In this document: in pieces, positions 38,930 through 48,609 of the stretch
Layout of the letters: each line of letters starts with the position of its first letter
Numbering within the stretch: position 1 is the first letter of the stretch
Origin: Pseudomonadota bacterium
GTDB lineage: Bacteria > Pseudomonadota > Gammaproteobacteria > Burkholderiales > Burkholderiaceae_C
Assembly: GCA_029780695.1 (NCBI GenBank)
Contig: JAKOYD010000037.1
Location: forward strand, 1-64,000
Direction of reading: 5' to 3'
Length of the DNA stretch: 64,000 bases
Position numbers and translations under genes: made by a program
The notes under the pieces: model-generated
Told to the model about the DNA's origin: nothing
The model's input: only the letters and a program-made list of their open reading frames with translations
Database searches by the model: none

Positions 38930-40203
38930 AGCTGCTGCATCAGCCCTTGTTTGTGGATTTTGAGGGCGTCGAGCTTTTGGTTTTCGGCGGTGATCCGGGC
39001 GTCGAGGCTGCTCAGGCAGGCTGTAACTTTGCGCTGTTCTTCATCGTCTGGCGGGAATGCGAACCGGATGTCTCTGATGAGTCCTTGGCTGAGATTTTCC
39101 TGTCCGCCGCTGTTGCTCATCTCTCTGATTTCTTCGTATCTCCCGGCCAGATTCAGAAAAACGAAATATGGATCAATGTCCTTGCGCGGAAGGATTGCAG
39201 CACATGCTTGATTAGTTGCAGCCTCGATTCCCAATAAGGCGACTTGGCCGCGTGTCTTGCCTTGGCCATACATCGCCATCAAAACCGTGCCTTGTGGAAA
39301 GCGTTTTGCCGAAGAGTTTTTCAAACCTTCTGAAGTTATGAACTCTTCTGCGCTGGTGATCACGGTGAAGTTCACCAGAGAAGTGGTGACCCACGGCACA
39401 TCTCCATTCCAGTACGCTCTCTCAGTGCGACTGGGGGTACCTCCCGAGGTGGTCTCGAATATGTTGCCGAGCGAATCACTCACCCACTCCCCGACGTTTT
39501 GAAATTCGGAAAATCGGAGGAGAGGTTGGGTTTCGCCTTCGCGGGGGAAAAGCTGCTGCATCAGCCCTTTTTTATGGGTCTTGAGGGCATCCACTTTCCG
39601 CGCTTGCGCGGCGATCAGCTCGTCCACCGAACTCAGGCAATCGACGATTTTTTGTTGTTCGGTGACAGGTGGAGTAGGGATTTCTATGCCGAAGAACGTT
39701 TCCTTGCTGATGTTTAGCAAGCCATTGCTGCGCGCGCCGCTTGTGATGTGGCGCTTTAACTGTCTACCATGTTGGTTTTGCTCAAAGCACTGCTGATAAA
39801 ACGCGCTTAAGTAACCGGCTTTTAGTCTGAAGCATATGAATACATTTGGCGCAGCGACCCGTCCCCAACCCTGTAATATATAAACGCAACCTTGCGGAAA
39901 TTTGAGTGAGTTCCCTTTATTGAAAACAAAATCGCCATCATTGACCAAGGTGTAGAGTTCATATTGTTTGCCTGAGATGTCCCTGCCGAATTTTTCGGCC
40001 TGTGGGACAAAGCCAATCCCGGCTGAGATGCTTACTGGCGTAAGCTTCTTTTCCCCGACACGCTCCGTCACCGGCGTGGATGCTTCCTTGAGGGTGATGG
40101 GCTTCCACGCCTCCGCTCCGCGAAACTCCGGAAACCGCAATTTCGGCACCAGCGCGGGCCTTGGTTCTCCATTCGTGCCCGTGGTTTTCGTCTTACTACT
40201 CAT
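38893..40203 (-). CDS. hsdS: Type I restriction-modification specificity subunit HsdS
   Basis: A 436-aa DNA recognition subunit that sets the target of both methylation and cleavage. Two target-recognition domains (about residues 30-200 and 240-405) are each followed by a conserved helix: KVDALKTHKKGLMQQLFP near residue 215 and KLDALKIHKQGLMQQLFP near 415. The two helices are nearly identical in DNA as well. The recognition domains are clearly lower in GC than neighbouring genes, a sign of transfer. The C-terminal tail (SVGGVSGEA) comes from the GC-rich repeat cluster. It overlaps hsdR by eight bases. Confidence 0.94.
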   Translation of the reverse strand: MSSKTKTTGTNGEPRPALVPKLRFPEFRGAEAWKPITLKEASTPVTERVGEKKLTPVSISAGIGFVPQAEKFGRDISGKQYELYTLVNDGDFVFNKGNSLKFPQGCVYILQGWGRVAAPNVFICFRLKAGYLSAFYQQCFEQNQHGRQLKRHITSGARSNGLLNISKETFFGIEIPTPPVTEQQKIVDCLSSVDELIAAQARKVDALKTHKKGLMQQLFPREGETQPLLRFSEFQNVGEWVSDSLGNIFETTSGGTPSRTERAYWNGDVPWVTTSLVNFTVITSAEEFITSEGLKNSSAKRFPQGTVLMAMYGQGKTRGQVALLGIEAATNQACAAILPRKDIDPYFVFLNLAGRYEEIREMSNSGGQENLSQGLIRDIRFAFPPDDEEQRKVTACLSSLDARITAENQKLDALKIHKQGLMQQLFPSVGGVSGEA

Positions 40204-43200
40204 ACGCCCTCAACCCTGAAATCTCACGCCCCCCAGCGCGTTGGGTCAGCAGCGGAACCAAATCCGCCATCAACGCCAGTTCCGCCTGGCTGCGCGCTTT
40301 CCAGCCCAGGTCCAGCGGCGCCATCAGGTCGCTGAGCTGCTCTCCATCAAAAATCATGCGGTCGAGAATGCCGTCCACAAAGGCTTGCAGCGCGGCGGTG
40401 GCCAGGCCGTTCCTGGCGGCGATGTCGGCGATTTCCTTGGCGTTCTTCTCGGCCTTGAAGCGGGTGTAGCCGTCGCGGATGGTGGCTTCTGACAAGCCCT
40501 CGCCCGCCTTGAGCGTGCCGATGTAGTCGGCAATGTCGTCCCGCTCGTCGATGAACTTGGCATCGGCGCTGATGAGGCCGATGAGCTCTTCGCGCGTCAT
40601 GCGGGCCTTGTCGGGCCCTTTGCCCAGCTCACCCGCCGAATACCTGGCGATCAGGCCCATGATGTAGTCGTAGTCGATGACGGCGGAGGCGAACAGGACG
40701 AACTCGAAGTCGAGCTGGTCCACGGCGTCGCCCTCGGCGCTGCCCGGGCCGCTGGTCTTGCCTTGCTGGTCGCGGAGTTGCTTGGCGGTTTCGAGGTACT
40801 GGCCTTTGAAGCCGCGCAGGCTGGCGTTGGGCAGTATGTGCTCGATGGTGGCCTGGTCTTCGCCCGTGAGGTCGGTGTACTGGTCGAGCTGGGTTTTGAG
40901 GCGCTGCACTTCCTTGAAATGGGTGACGAAGGCGGCGCGGGCGGCGTCGCCCTTGAGGTTGGCCACCTCGGAGGGCGCGCAAGCCAGGCCCTGAGATGCC
41001 ATGAAGTCCTGAAGCTTCTGCACGGCGGCTTGCAGCTTGTGGATGACGACCGGCGCCTGGTCCACCAGCCAGATTTCGCGCGCCTGCTCGCCCGTTTTTT
41101 CGCCCGAGAACAGGGCAATGGCGGCATCCACCGCATCCTGCTGCTGGCGGAAGTCGAGAATGTTGCCGTAGGGCTTGGTGCCGTTGAGCACGCGGTTGGT
41201 GCGCGAAAAAGCCTGAATCAGGCCGTGGTGCTTGAGATTTTTGTCGACGTACAGCGTGTTCAAAAACTTGGAGTCAAAGCCAGTGAGCAGCATGTCGACC
41301 ACGATGGTGATGTCGATCTTTTGCGCGGCGGGGTAGTCGGCATTGGGCCACTGCTGGTCTTTGATGCGCTTTTGCACATCCTGGTAGTACAGGTCGAACT
41401 CGCTGAGGCGGTGGTTCGTGCCATAGCGGGCGTTGTAGTCGGCCAGGATGGCCTTGAGCGCGGCTTTCTTTCCCTCGGGGTCTTCGGTGTTGTCGGCCTG
41501 CTCCTGCGGCAGGTCTTCCTGGATTTGCTTGACATCGGGGTCGCCCTCGGCGGGCGGCGAAAAGACGCAGGCAATGTTCAGCGGCTTGAAGTCGGCATCG
41601 GCGGCCTGCCTGTCGGCCTGCATGGTTTTGAACAGCGCGTGGTATTCGATGGCGTCGTTGATGGACGCGGTGGCGAGGATGGCGTTGAAGAGGCGCCCGC
41701 CCGTGGCGGCGTCGTGCTTGGCGAGGATGGCTTCGATGACGGCCTTCTTGGCCAGGGCTTCGCCCGGCTTGGGCGGGTTTTTACCCTCGGGCTTGTAGTA
41801 GTCGACGTGAAAGCGCAGGACGTTGCCGTCTTCAATGGCGTGGGTGATGGTGTAGGCGTGCAGTTGCTTTTGGAACAGGTCTTGGGTGGTGACCCGCATC
41901 TTTTCCGCGTCCTCGGAGTGGTCCTGGGATGCGATTCTGGCGACAGTCGCGTTGTCTTTGAAGATGGGTGTGCCGGTAAAGCCGAACAGTTGCGCCCTGG
42001 GGAAGAACGCCTTGATGGCCTTGTGGTTCTCGCCAAACTGTGAGCGGTGGCATTCGTCAAAGATGAAGACGATGCGCTGGTCTTGCAGCGCTTCGAGTTG
42101 CTGTTTGTACGTGGCCTGGCCGCCCTTGCTGCGCTGCTGGTTGCGCTTGCTGTTTTCGTCCAGCGCCAGCCCCAGCTTCTGGATGGTGGTGACGATCACC
42201 TTGTCGGCGTAGTCGTCTGACAGCAGGCGGCGCACGAGGGCGGCGGTGTTGGTGTTTTCTTCGACACAGCCTTCCTGGAAGCGGTTGAATTCTTCGCGCG
42301 TCTGGCGGTCGAGGTCTTTGCGATCGACCACGAACACGCATTTGTGGATGTGCTCGTTTTCCTTCAGCAGCGTGGACGCCTTGAAGGAGGTGAGCGTTTT
42401 GCCGCTGCCCGTGGTGTGCCAGATGTAGCCGTTGCCGTTGTCCTGGTCGATGCACTCGACGATGCGCTGCACGGCATAGATCTGGTAGGCCCGCATGATC
42501 ATGAGCTTTTGCTCGCCCGCCAGCAGCACCATGTAGCGGCTGATGGTGCGGCCCAGGCTGCACTTCTTTAGAAAGTGCTCGGCAAACTCGTCGAGCTGGG
42601 TGATCTTGCGGTTGCCTTCGTCGGCAAATTCATAAATGGGCAAAAAGCGCTCGTCGGCATTGAAGGCGAAGTGGCGGGCGTTGTTGTTGGCAAAGTAATA
42701 GGTGCGGTCGCGGTTGCTGACGATGAACAGCTGCATGAAGCACAGCAGCGTGTTGGCGTAGCCGTTGCCGCGGTCCTGCTTGTATTCGACGATCTGCTCC
42801 ATGGCGCGCCGTGGGTTCACGCCCAGGGTTTTCAACTCGATCTGCACGCACGGCACGCCGTTGATGAGGATGAGGACGTCGTAGCAGTGGTGGCTGCTGT
42901 GGGTGTTGATGCGCAACTGGCGCACCACCTCGAAATGGTTCTTGCACCAGTCCCTGATGTTCACCAGCGTGTAGTTCAGCGGCGTGCCGTCGTCGCGCAT
43001 AAACGCACTGATGCCGCGCAGGGTCTTGGCGGCGGCGAAGACATCGGGGGTGACAATTTCATCAAGCAGCCTTGCGAACTCGGTCTCGGTCAGCTTGACG
43101 CGGTTGAGGGCTTCGAACTTCTCGCGGAAGTTCTGTTCCAGCGCGGCGCGATCGCGGATGTCTTCGCGGTATTCGTACTTCAAGCCCTGGAGCTTGCCGA

Positions 43201-43285
43201 TGAAGCCGTATTCGATGTGCTGTTCGCGGACTATGTGGCTCGGTGCGCCGGAATGGACATCGTAGGTGAACGTGGGTGAGGACAT
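40196..43285 (-). CDS. hsdR: Type I restriction endonuclease HsdR
   Basis: A 1029-aa translocating restriction subunit that cuts unmethylated DNA at a distance from the site. The N-terminal nuclease motif is VQIELKTLG; the SF2 helicase has Walker A WHTTGSGKTLTSF (about residue 295), DECH box IFIFDECHRS-like segment near residue 408, motif III GFTGTPIF, and the C-terminal lobe with DMLLTGFDSKFLNTLYVDK and QAFSRTNRV. ATG 43285 (MSSPTFTYDV) was taken rather than the ORF's extreme start. It is the first gene of hsdR-hsdS-DUF559-rhuM-hsdM. Confidence 0.94.
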   Translation of the reverse strand: MSSPTFTYDVHSGAPSHIVREQHIEYGFIGKLQGLKYEYREDIRDRAALEQNFREKFEALNRVKLTETEFARLLDEIVTPDVFAAAKTLRGISAFMRDDGTPLNYTLVNIRDWCKNHFEVVRQLRINTHSSHHCYDVLILINGVPCVQIELKTLGVNPRRAMEQIVEYKQDRGNGYANTLLCFMQLFIVSNRDRTYYFANNNARHFAFNADERFLPIYEFADEGNRKITQLDEFAEHFLKKCSLGRTISRYMVLLAGEQKLMIMRAYQIYAVQRIVECIDQDNGNGYIWHTTGSGKTLTSFKASTLLKENEHIHKCVFVVDRKDLDRQTREEFNRFQEGCVEENTNTAALVRRLLSDDYADKVIVTTIQKLGLALDENSKRNQQRSKGGQATYKQQLEALQDQRIVFIFDECHRSQFGENHKAIKAFFPRAQLFGFTGTPIFKDNATVARIASQDHSEDAEKMRVTTQDLFQKQLHAYTITHAIEDGNVLRFHVDYYKPEGKNPPKPGEALAKKAVIEAILAKHDAATGGRLFNAILATASINDAIEYHALFKTMQADRQAADADFKPLNIACVFSPPAEGDPDVKQIQEDLPQEQADNTEDPEGKKAALKAILADYNARYGTNHRLSEFDLYYQDVQKRIKDQQWPNADYPAAQKIDITIVVDMLLTGFDSKFLNTLYVDKNLKHHGLIQAFSRTNRVLNGTKPYGNILDFRQQQDAVDAAIALFSGEKTGEQAREIWLVDQAPVVIHKLQAAVQKLQDFMASQGLACAPSEVANLKGDAARAAFVTHFKEVQRLKTQLDQYTDLTGEDQATIEHILPNASLRGFKGQYLETAKQLRDQQGKTSGPGSAEGDAVDQLDFEFVLFASAVIDYDYIMGLIARYSAGELGKGPDKARMTREELIGLISADAKFIDERDDIADYIGTLKAGEGLSEATIRDGYTRFKAEKNAKEIADIAARNGLATAALQAFVDGILDRMIFDGEQLSDLMAPLDLGWKARSQAELALMADLVPLLTQRAGGREISGLRAYE

Positions 43286-43462
43286 GGGGAAGGAAAGGTG
43301 CGCTAACTCTGGGCCTACGGACGATGCGGGCGACTCGTTGGTATCGATTGTGACGGTTGGCCGTGATGCGCACCGCCAAACACCATCCCCATTGTCAATC
43401 GACACCTACAGACGCCCCGCCCAGCCCCGCTTAGACTGGACTTAAGGCTCCGAACTTTCCGG

Positions 43463-43489
43463 TTAGCACTCAATCCAAGAGAGCGCTAA
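43463..43489 (+). promoter_or_regulatory. CIRCE operator (HrcA site) over the rpoH promoter
   Basis: TTAGCACTC-N9-GAGCGCTAA: the canonical CIRCE inverted repeat with one mismatch in the right arm. It overlaps a candidate promoter TTAGCA (43463-43468) - 17 bases - TAAAAT (43486-43491). HrcA binding here would block rpoH transcription until heat shock. Confidence 0.85.
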
Positions 43490-43521
43490 AATACCCGACA
43501 ATGATTGAAGGACATTCAAAG

Positions 43522-44460
<939 letters not shown>

Positions 44461-44486
44461 GCCTGCCGTCTGCCGTCTGCCGATCA

Positions 44487-44517
44487 AGCGACCGTCCTTT
44501 TGGGCGGTCGCTTTTTT
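44487..44517 (+). terminator. Rho-independent terminator after rpoH
   Basis: AGCGACCG-loop-CGGTCGCT stem followed by six T, 27 bases after the stop codon. Confidence 0.9.
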
Positions 44518-44567
44518 CATGGGTGTTTGCGAGATCAGCAGCGCTATAGGGTAAGTTGAACGCAGAC

Positions 44568-44663
44568 TTCACCGCAGAGGCGCAGAGATCGCAGAGGATT
44601 CGCAGACAAAGAACCACAAGAACCCTCTGCGAAGCGCTGCGTTCTCTGCGCCTCTGCGGTGAA
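44568..44663. repeat. Hairpin repeat with perfect 21-bp arms
   Basis: Arms at 44568-44588 and 44643-44663 are exact reverse complements, beginning TTCACCGCAGAGGCGCAG. The interior repeats CGCAGAG units, in the same style as family B but with a different unit. It lies in the 344-base gene-free gap between rpoH and the Bug gene; the rest of that gap holds the rpoH terminator and a family A repeat, and nothing else is visible. Confidence 0.85.
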
Positions 44664-44699
44664 TGGGCTTCTGTGAATCCGCCACAGCGGACAGATTAG

Positions 44700-44757
44700 C
44701 CCCTGGCGCTTGCCCATCAAGCACGAGCAGCTATCAAAACAAAAGCAAACAGCAGGC
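44700..44757. repeat. Dispersed repeat family A (near-complete)
   Basis: CCCCTGGCGCTTGCCCATCA then AGCACGAGCAGCTATCAAAAC. The best-preserved copy: GCGCTTG stem, spacer, AGCAGCTATCAAAA. Confidence 0.85.
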
Positions 44758-44804
44758 GGGATAATCACCGCATTCGCTGTGCAACCACCCGCCGACTGCC
44801 GCCC

Positions 44805-45791
44805 ATGACCACCCCTCGCCTGCCCCGCCGCGCCGCGCTTGCCACCCTTGCTGCCCTGTGTGTTGCCGGCCCCGCGCTTGCGCAGGACGCGGCGGCGTGG
44901 CCAAGCAAACCGCTGCGCATCATCGTCGGCTTTCCGGCCGGCTCATCGCCCGATCTGACGGCGCGCGCGCTGGCCGAGCCGCTGGAAAAGGCGCTGGGCC
45001 AGCCCGTCATCGTCGACAACCGCGTCGGCGCGGGCGGCAACATCGGCGCCGATGCGGTGGCCAAGGCGACCGACGGCCACACCCTGGGGCTGATGATCAA
45101 CGGCAACATGACCATCGCCCGGCTGCTCAACCCGGCCGTGCGCTACGACCCTTTGACCGACCTGGCGCCGGTCAGCCTGGTTGGCGTGGCGCCGCTGGTG
45201 CTGGCGGCGCCCGCCGGCGCACCCGGCGCCGACGCGCGCGCCTTTCTGGACGCGGCGCGCAGCGCGGGCGACAAGTGGAGCTACGGCTCACCCGGCGTGG
45301 GCACCGTCGGCCACATCGGCATGGAACTGCTGAAGCGCCGCGCCGGCATCGCGCCGCTGCACGTGCCCTACCCCGGCTACCCGCAGGTCTTCAACGCCAT
45401 GGTGGCAGGTGATCTCCAACTGTCGATGCTGCCGCCCGCGCTGGCCAACGCGCAGATCAAGGCCGGCAAGCTGCGCGGCATTGGCGTCACGTCCAGCGGG
45501 CGCAGCACCCTGGCGCCCGACCTGCCCAGCCTGGGCGAAGCGGGCGTGAAGAACTTCAACCTGGAAATCTGGAACGCCGTCGCCGCCCCGGCCAGCATGC
45601 CCAAGGCCCACGTCGACAAGCTCGCCGCCGCCGTCGGCGCCATCGTGCGCACGCCCGAGATGCGCCAACGGCTGTTTCAGCAAGGCTGGCAGGCGGTCGG
45701 CTCGTCGCCGCAAGGCCTGGCCAACCGCATTCAGGCCGATACGCAGGTGCTGGGCGGCATCATCCGGGCGCAGAAGATTTCGGCGCAGTGA
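44805..45791 (+). CDS. Tripartite tricarboxylate transporter substrate-binding protein (Bug family)
   Basis: A 328-aa periplasmic binding protein of the Bug/TctC type, abundant in Burkholderiales. A twin-Arg-containing signal peptide (MTTPRLPRRAALATLAALC to ALA) precedes QDAAAWPSKPLRIIVGFPAG; conserved Bug motifs are GGNIGADAVAKATDGHTL, YGSPGVGTVGHIGMELLK and PGYPQVFNAM. No TctA/TctB membrane genes are nearby, as is usual for orphan Bug proteins. The ligand is unknown. Confidence 0.92.
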   Translation: MTTPRLPRRAALATLAALCVAGPALAQDAAAWPSKPLRIIVGFPAGSSPDLTARALAEPLEKALGQPVIVDNRVGAGGNIGADAVAKATDGHTLGLMINGNMTIARLLNPAVRYDPLTDLAPVSLVGVAPLVLAAPAGAPGADARAFLDAARSAGDKWSYGSPGVGTVGHIGMELLKRRAGIAPLHVPYPGYPQVFNAMVAGDLQLSMLPPALANAQIKAGKLRGIGVTSSGRSTLAPDLPSLGEAGVKNFNLEIWNAVAAPASMPKAHVDKLAAAVGAIVRTPEMRQRLFQQGWQAVGSSPQGLANRIQADTQVLGGIIRAQKISAQ

Positions 45792-45798
45792 GCGCCGT

Positions 45799-45855
45799 CG
45801 CTTGCTATCTATTTAGAAGCTATCTGCGCTTGCCTGGCAAGCGCTGGGCGCTTAT
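45799..45855. repeat. Dispersed repeat family A
   Basis: GCTATCTATTTAGAAGCTAT followed by CTGCGCTTGCCTGGCAAGCGCTGGGCGCTT-like stem in two parts. Lies between the convergent Bug and sco genes. Confidence 0.8.
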
Positions 45856-45892
45856 TTGAATCGGCACACAGGCGCGCCGCGCCCGCCCGCCG

Positions 45893-46510
45893 TCAAACGC
45901 CCTTGAGCAGCAGCCTGACGTCGTCCGCCATCGCCTCGGCCCCGCTGCCGTAGCGGCTGTACAGGCGCAGGCGGCCCTGCGGGTCGTAAACGTAGCTGGC
46001 GGCGGTGTGGTCCATGGTGTAGCTGGTGGGGGTCTTGCCGTCGACCTTCTTGTAGTAGACCTTGTAGTCCTTGGACAGCGCGGCCAGCGCCTCGGGCGAC
46101 GCGGCGTACAGGCCCAGAAAGCCGGGGTCGAAGCTGGCCATGTAGGCCTTCAGCACCTCGGGCGTGTCGCGCTCGGGGTCGATGCTGATGAACAGCACTT
46201 GCAGCTTGTCGCCCTCCGGCCCCAGCAGCTTCTTGACTTGCGCCATCTCGCCCATGGTGGTGGGGCAGACGTCGGGACATTGCGTGTAGCCGAAGAAGAC
46301 CACCACCACCTTGCCCTTGAAGTCGGCCAGGCTGCGCGGCTTTCCGTCGAAGTCGGTCAACTGAAAGCCCTGCGCGTAGTCGGCGCCAGTGATGTCGATG
46401 GCGCGAAACTGGGGTTTGTCGGGCTGGCAAGCGGTTAACAGGCCGCCAGCGCTTGTCAGAAAAGCGCCTCCAGCTATTAATTCAAGAGCGAATCGGCGGG
46501 ACAAAGTCAT
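45893..46510 (-). CDS. sco: SCO1/SenC copper chaperone for cytochrome oxidase
   Basis: A 205-aa membrane-anchored thioredoxin-fold protein that delivers copper to the CuA site of subunit II. The lipoprotein-type signal ends LLTAC (C28); the copper motif is CPDVC in [18 protein letters not shown], and the third ligand is the His of [18 protein letters not shown] 46510 overlaps the ctaB stop (ATGA). Residues about 9-22, the hydrophobic core of the signal, are encoded by a dispersed family A repeat. Last gene of the assembly cluster. Confidence 0.94.
   Translation of the reverse strand: MTLSRRFALELIAGGAFLTSAGGLLTACQPDKPQFRAIDITGADYAQGFQLTDFDGKPRSLADFKGKVVVVFFGYTQCPDVCPTTMGEMAQVKKLLGPEGDKLQVLFISIDPERDTPEVLKAYMASFDPGFLGLYAASPEALAALSKDYKVYYKKVDGKTPTSYTMDHTAASYVYDPQGRLRLYSRYGSGAEAMADDVRLLLKGV
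46444..46485. repeat. Dispersed repeat family A encoding the Sco signal core
   Basis: GCCAGCGCTTGTCAGAAAAG then CGCCTCCAGCTATTAATTC. The family A layout is intact and in frame with sco. Confidence 0.65.
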
Positions 46511-47412
46511 ATCAGGTAATGATCGACCAGCAGCGCCGCAAACAGCAGCGACAGGTGGATCAGTGAAAAGCGGAAGGTTTTGCGCGCCTGCTGGTCTGAA
46601 TAGTGCCGCCACAGCTGGAAGGCGTGCCAGATGAAGCCGGCGTTGAGCACCACGGCCGCCACCAGGTACAGCCAGCCGCTCAGCCGGTAGATGAAGGGCA
46701 GCAGGCAGGCCGCCAGCAGGATGAAGGTGTAGAGCAGGATCTGCAGGCGCGTGAACTCGTTGCCGTGCGTCACCGGCAGCATGGGCAGGCCGCTCTTGCG
46801 GTAGTCCTCGACGCGGTACAGCGCCAGCGCCCAGAAGTGCGGCGGCGTCCACAGGAAGATGATGAGGAACAGGATCAGCGGCTCGGGCCCGACCATGTCG
46901 GTCATGGCGGTCCAGCCCAGCACCGGCGGCATGGCGCCGCTGGCGCCGCCGATGACGATGTTCTGCGGCGTCAGCGGCTTGAGGATGACGGTGTAGATGA
47001 CCGCATAGCCGACGAAGGTGGCAAACGTCAGCCACATGGTGAGCGGGTTGACCCAGACGTACAGAATGGCCGAGCCGATGGCGCACAGCACCACCGAGAA
47101 CGCCAGCGCCTGTCGGTCGCTCAGCTCGCCACGCGCGGTGGGGCGCCACGCGGTGCGCTTCATCTTGGCGTCGATGGTTTTCTCGATCAGGCAGTTGAAG
47201 GCCGCCGCCGCGCCGGCCACCAGCCAGATGCCGGCGCTGGCAATCGCCATACGGCCCAACGCCGCGCCATTGGGCAGGCCGGGCACGGCCAGTACCATGC
47301 CGATGAGGGCGCAGAACACGATCAGTTGCACCACGCGCGGCTTGGTCAGCACGTAGTACTGACGCCAGACGGGCATGGCAGGCAAGGCGGTGGCGGGCGC
47401 GCTGGTGCTCAT
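46507..47412 (-). CDS. ctaB: Heme O synthase (protoheme IX farnesyltransferase)
   Basis: A 301-aa UbiA-family membrane prenyltransferase that adds farnesyl to heme B. About eight helices are predicted. The first Asp-rich motif is [20 protein letters not shown] (the N-x3-D-x3-M-x-RT pattern), and the second conserved region is [31 protein letters not shown] 47412 overlaps the ctaA stop and its own stop overlaps sco, so ctaA-ctaB-sco are probably co-translated. Confidence 0.95.
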   Translation of the reverse strand: MSTSAPATALPAMPVWRQYYVLTKPRVVQLIVFCALIGMVLAVPGLPNGAALGRMAIASAGIWLVAGAAAAFNCLIEKTIDAKMKRTAWRPTARGELSDRQALAFSVVLCAIGSAILYVWVNPLTMWLTFATFVGYAVIYTVILKPLTPQNIVIGGASGAMPPVLGWTAMTDMVGPEPLILFLIIFLWTPPHFWALALYRVEDYRKSGLPMLPVTHGNEFTRLQILLYTFILLAACLLPFIYRLSGWLYLVAAVVLNAGFIWHAFQLWRHYSDQQARKTFRFSLIHLSLLFAALLVDHYLI

Positions 47413-48602
47413 GCTTTCAGGCCTGCAGCGCTTGCCGGTATTGCGTTGGCAGCTATGGTTTTTGCGTTTTCCTCGGTCGCCGCCCGACTGGCGCACAGCG
47501 CCCAGGCCAGCACGGTCATCAGGGCGGCCGCGCCGCCGGTGTGCAGCACGGCGGCCAGCAGCGGCCAGTCGAGCACCACGTTGGACAGGCCGGTGACGAG
47601 TTGCAGCGCTGCCAGCGCGATCAGCCAGCGCCGCTGCGGCGCCAGCCGCCCGGCCCGCTGCAATTGCCACGCCAGCACGCCCAGCGCCACGAACACGGCG
47701 TACGCGAACAGGCGGTGCGTGTAGTGAATGGCGGTGAGGGCGTGAAACTCCAGCTGCAAGCCGTCGGCCGACCGGCCCAGCGGGCGCCACAGCTCAAAGC
47801 CCTGCGCGAAGTCCATCTCGGGCCACCAGCTGCCCTGGCACATGGGGAAGGTGTTGCACACCAGCACGGCGTAGTTGGTGCTGACCCAGCCGCCAAGCGC
47901 GATCTGCACGGCGACCATCGCCGTGGTCAGCCACAGCAGCCCGCGCAGGCCGGCGCCCAGCGGCTGCCGCACCGCGCCGGCCGATTGGCGGTAGCTTTCG
48001 GCCTGCACCACCAGCAGCACCAGCAGCCCCACGCCGCCCAGCAGGTGCAGCGTGACGATGGCGGGAAACAGCTTCATGGTCACCGTCAGCGCGCCAAACG
48101 CGCCCTGGGCGCACACCCACAGCAGCGTGACGCTGGGCCACGCCGGGTGCACGATGAAGCCGCGCGGGCCGGTCCCGGCGCGCTGGCGCCGCCACAGCAC
48201 CCACGTCGCCACGGCCAGCACGACGATCAGCACGCCGACGCCGGTGGCCAGGTAGCGGTGAATCATCTCGACCCAGGCCTTGCCGTGCGTGACCGGGCCG
48301 GTCGGCATGGCGGCCTGCGCGGCGGCGATGTGGTCGCGCGCGCCGACCGGGCTGGCCTTGCCGTAGCAACCGGGCCAGTCGGGGCAGCCCAGGCCGGAAT
48401 CGGTGAGCCGCGTGAAGGCGCCAAACAGCACCAGGTCGAAGGTGAGAAACAGCGTCAGCAGCGTCAGCGCCTGCAGTCGGCGCGCGGGGCCGGCGCCGGA
48501 GTGGCGCAGCCACAGCCAGGCCAGCGGGCCGGCGGCCACCATCAGGCCCATGCCCATCAGGCGCAGCGCCGGGCTCAGGTCGTACAGCGAGGTCGCGTCC
48601 AT
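47409..48602 (-). CDS. ctaA: Heme A synthase CtaA
   Basis: A 397-aa membrane oxygenase that converts heme O to heme A. Eight helices are predicted; heme-ligand histidines appear in [37 protein letters not shown] and [11 protein letters not shown], and the cysteine loop [10 protein letters not shown] is present. The last about 20 residues ([17 protein letters not shown]) are encoded by a dispersed family A repeat and are not part of the family core. Overlaps ctaB by four bases. Confidence 0.95.
   Translation of the reverse strand: MDATSLYDLSPALRLMGMGLMVAAGPLAWLWLRHSGAGPARRLQALTLLTLFLTFDLVLFGAFTRLTDSGLGCPDWPGCYGKASPVGARDHIAAAQAAMPTGPVTHGKAWVEMIHRYLATGVGVLIVVLAVATWVLWRRQRAGTGPRGFIVHPAWPSVTLLWVCAQGAFGALTVTMKLFPAIVTLHLLGGVGLLVLLVVQAESYRQSAGAVRQPLGAGLRGLLWLTTAMVAVQIALGGWVSTNYAVLVCNTFPMCQGSWWPEMDFAQGFELWRPLGRSADGLQLEFHALTAIHYTHRLFAYAVFVALGVLAWQLQRAGRLAPQRRWLIALAALQLVTGLSNVVLDWPLLAAVLHTGGAAALMTVLAWALCASRAATEENAKTIAANAIPASAAGLKA
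47418..47470. repeat. Dispersed repeat family A forming the CtaA C-terminus
   Basis: CCTGCAGCGCTTGCCGGTAT then TGCGTTGGCAGCTATGGTTT. It is in frame and supplies the C-terminal tail of CtaA. Confidence 0.65.
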
Positions 48603-48609
48603 CGTCGTC

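Noticed and set aside
35712-43285. The hsd region as a prophage or transposon
   Set aside because: No integrase, transposase, tRNA junction or direct terminal repeats were seen; only lower GC in hsdS.
44461-44804. A small RNA or gene in the rpoH-Bug gap
   Set aside because: The gap is explained by a terminator and two repeats; no open frame with a binding site and no conserved RNA fold was recognised.
45893-47149. A 418-codon frame suggesting a CtaB-Sco fusion
   Set aside because: Upstream of 46510 it is a shadow frame of ctaB; the true CtaB ends at 46507 and Sco begins at ATG 46510.
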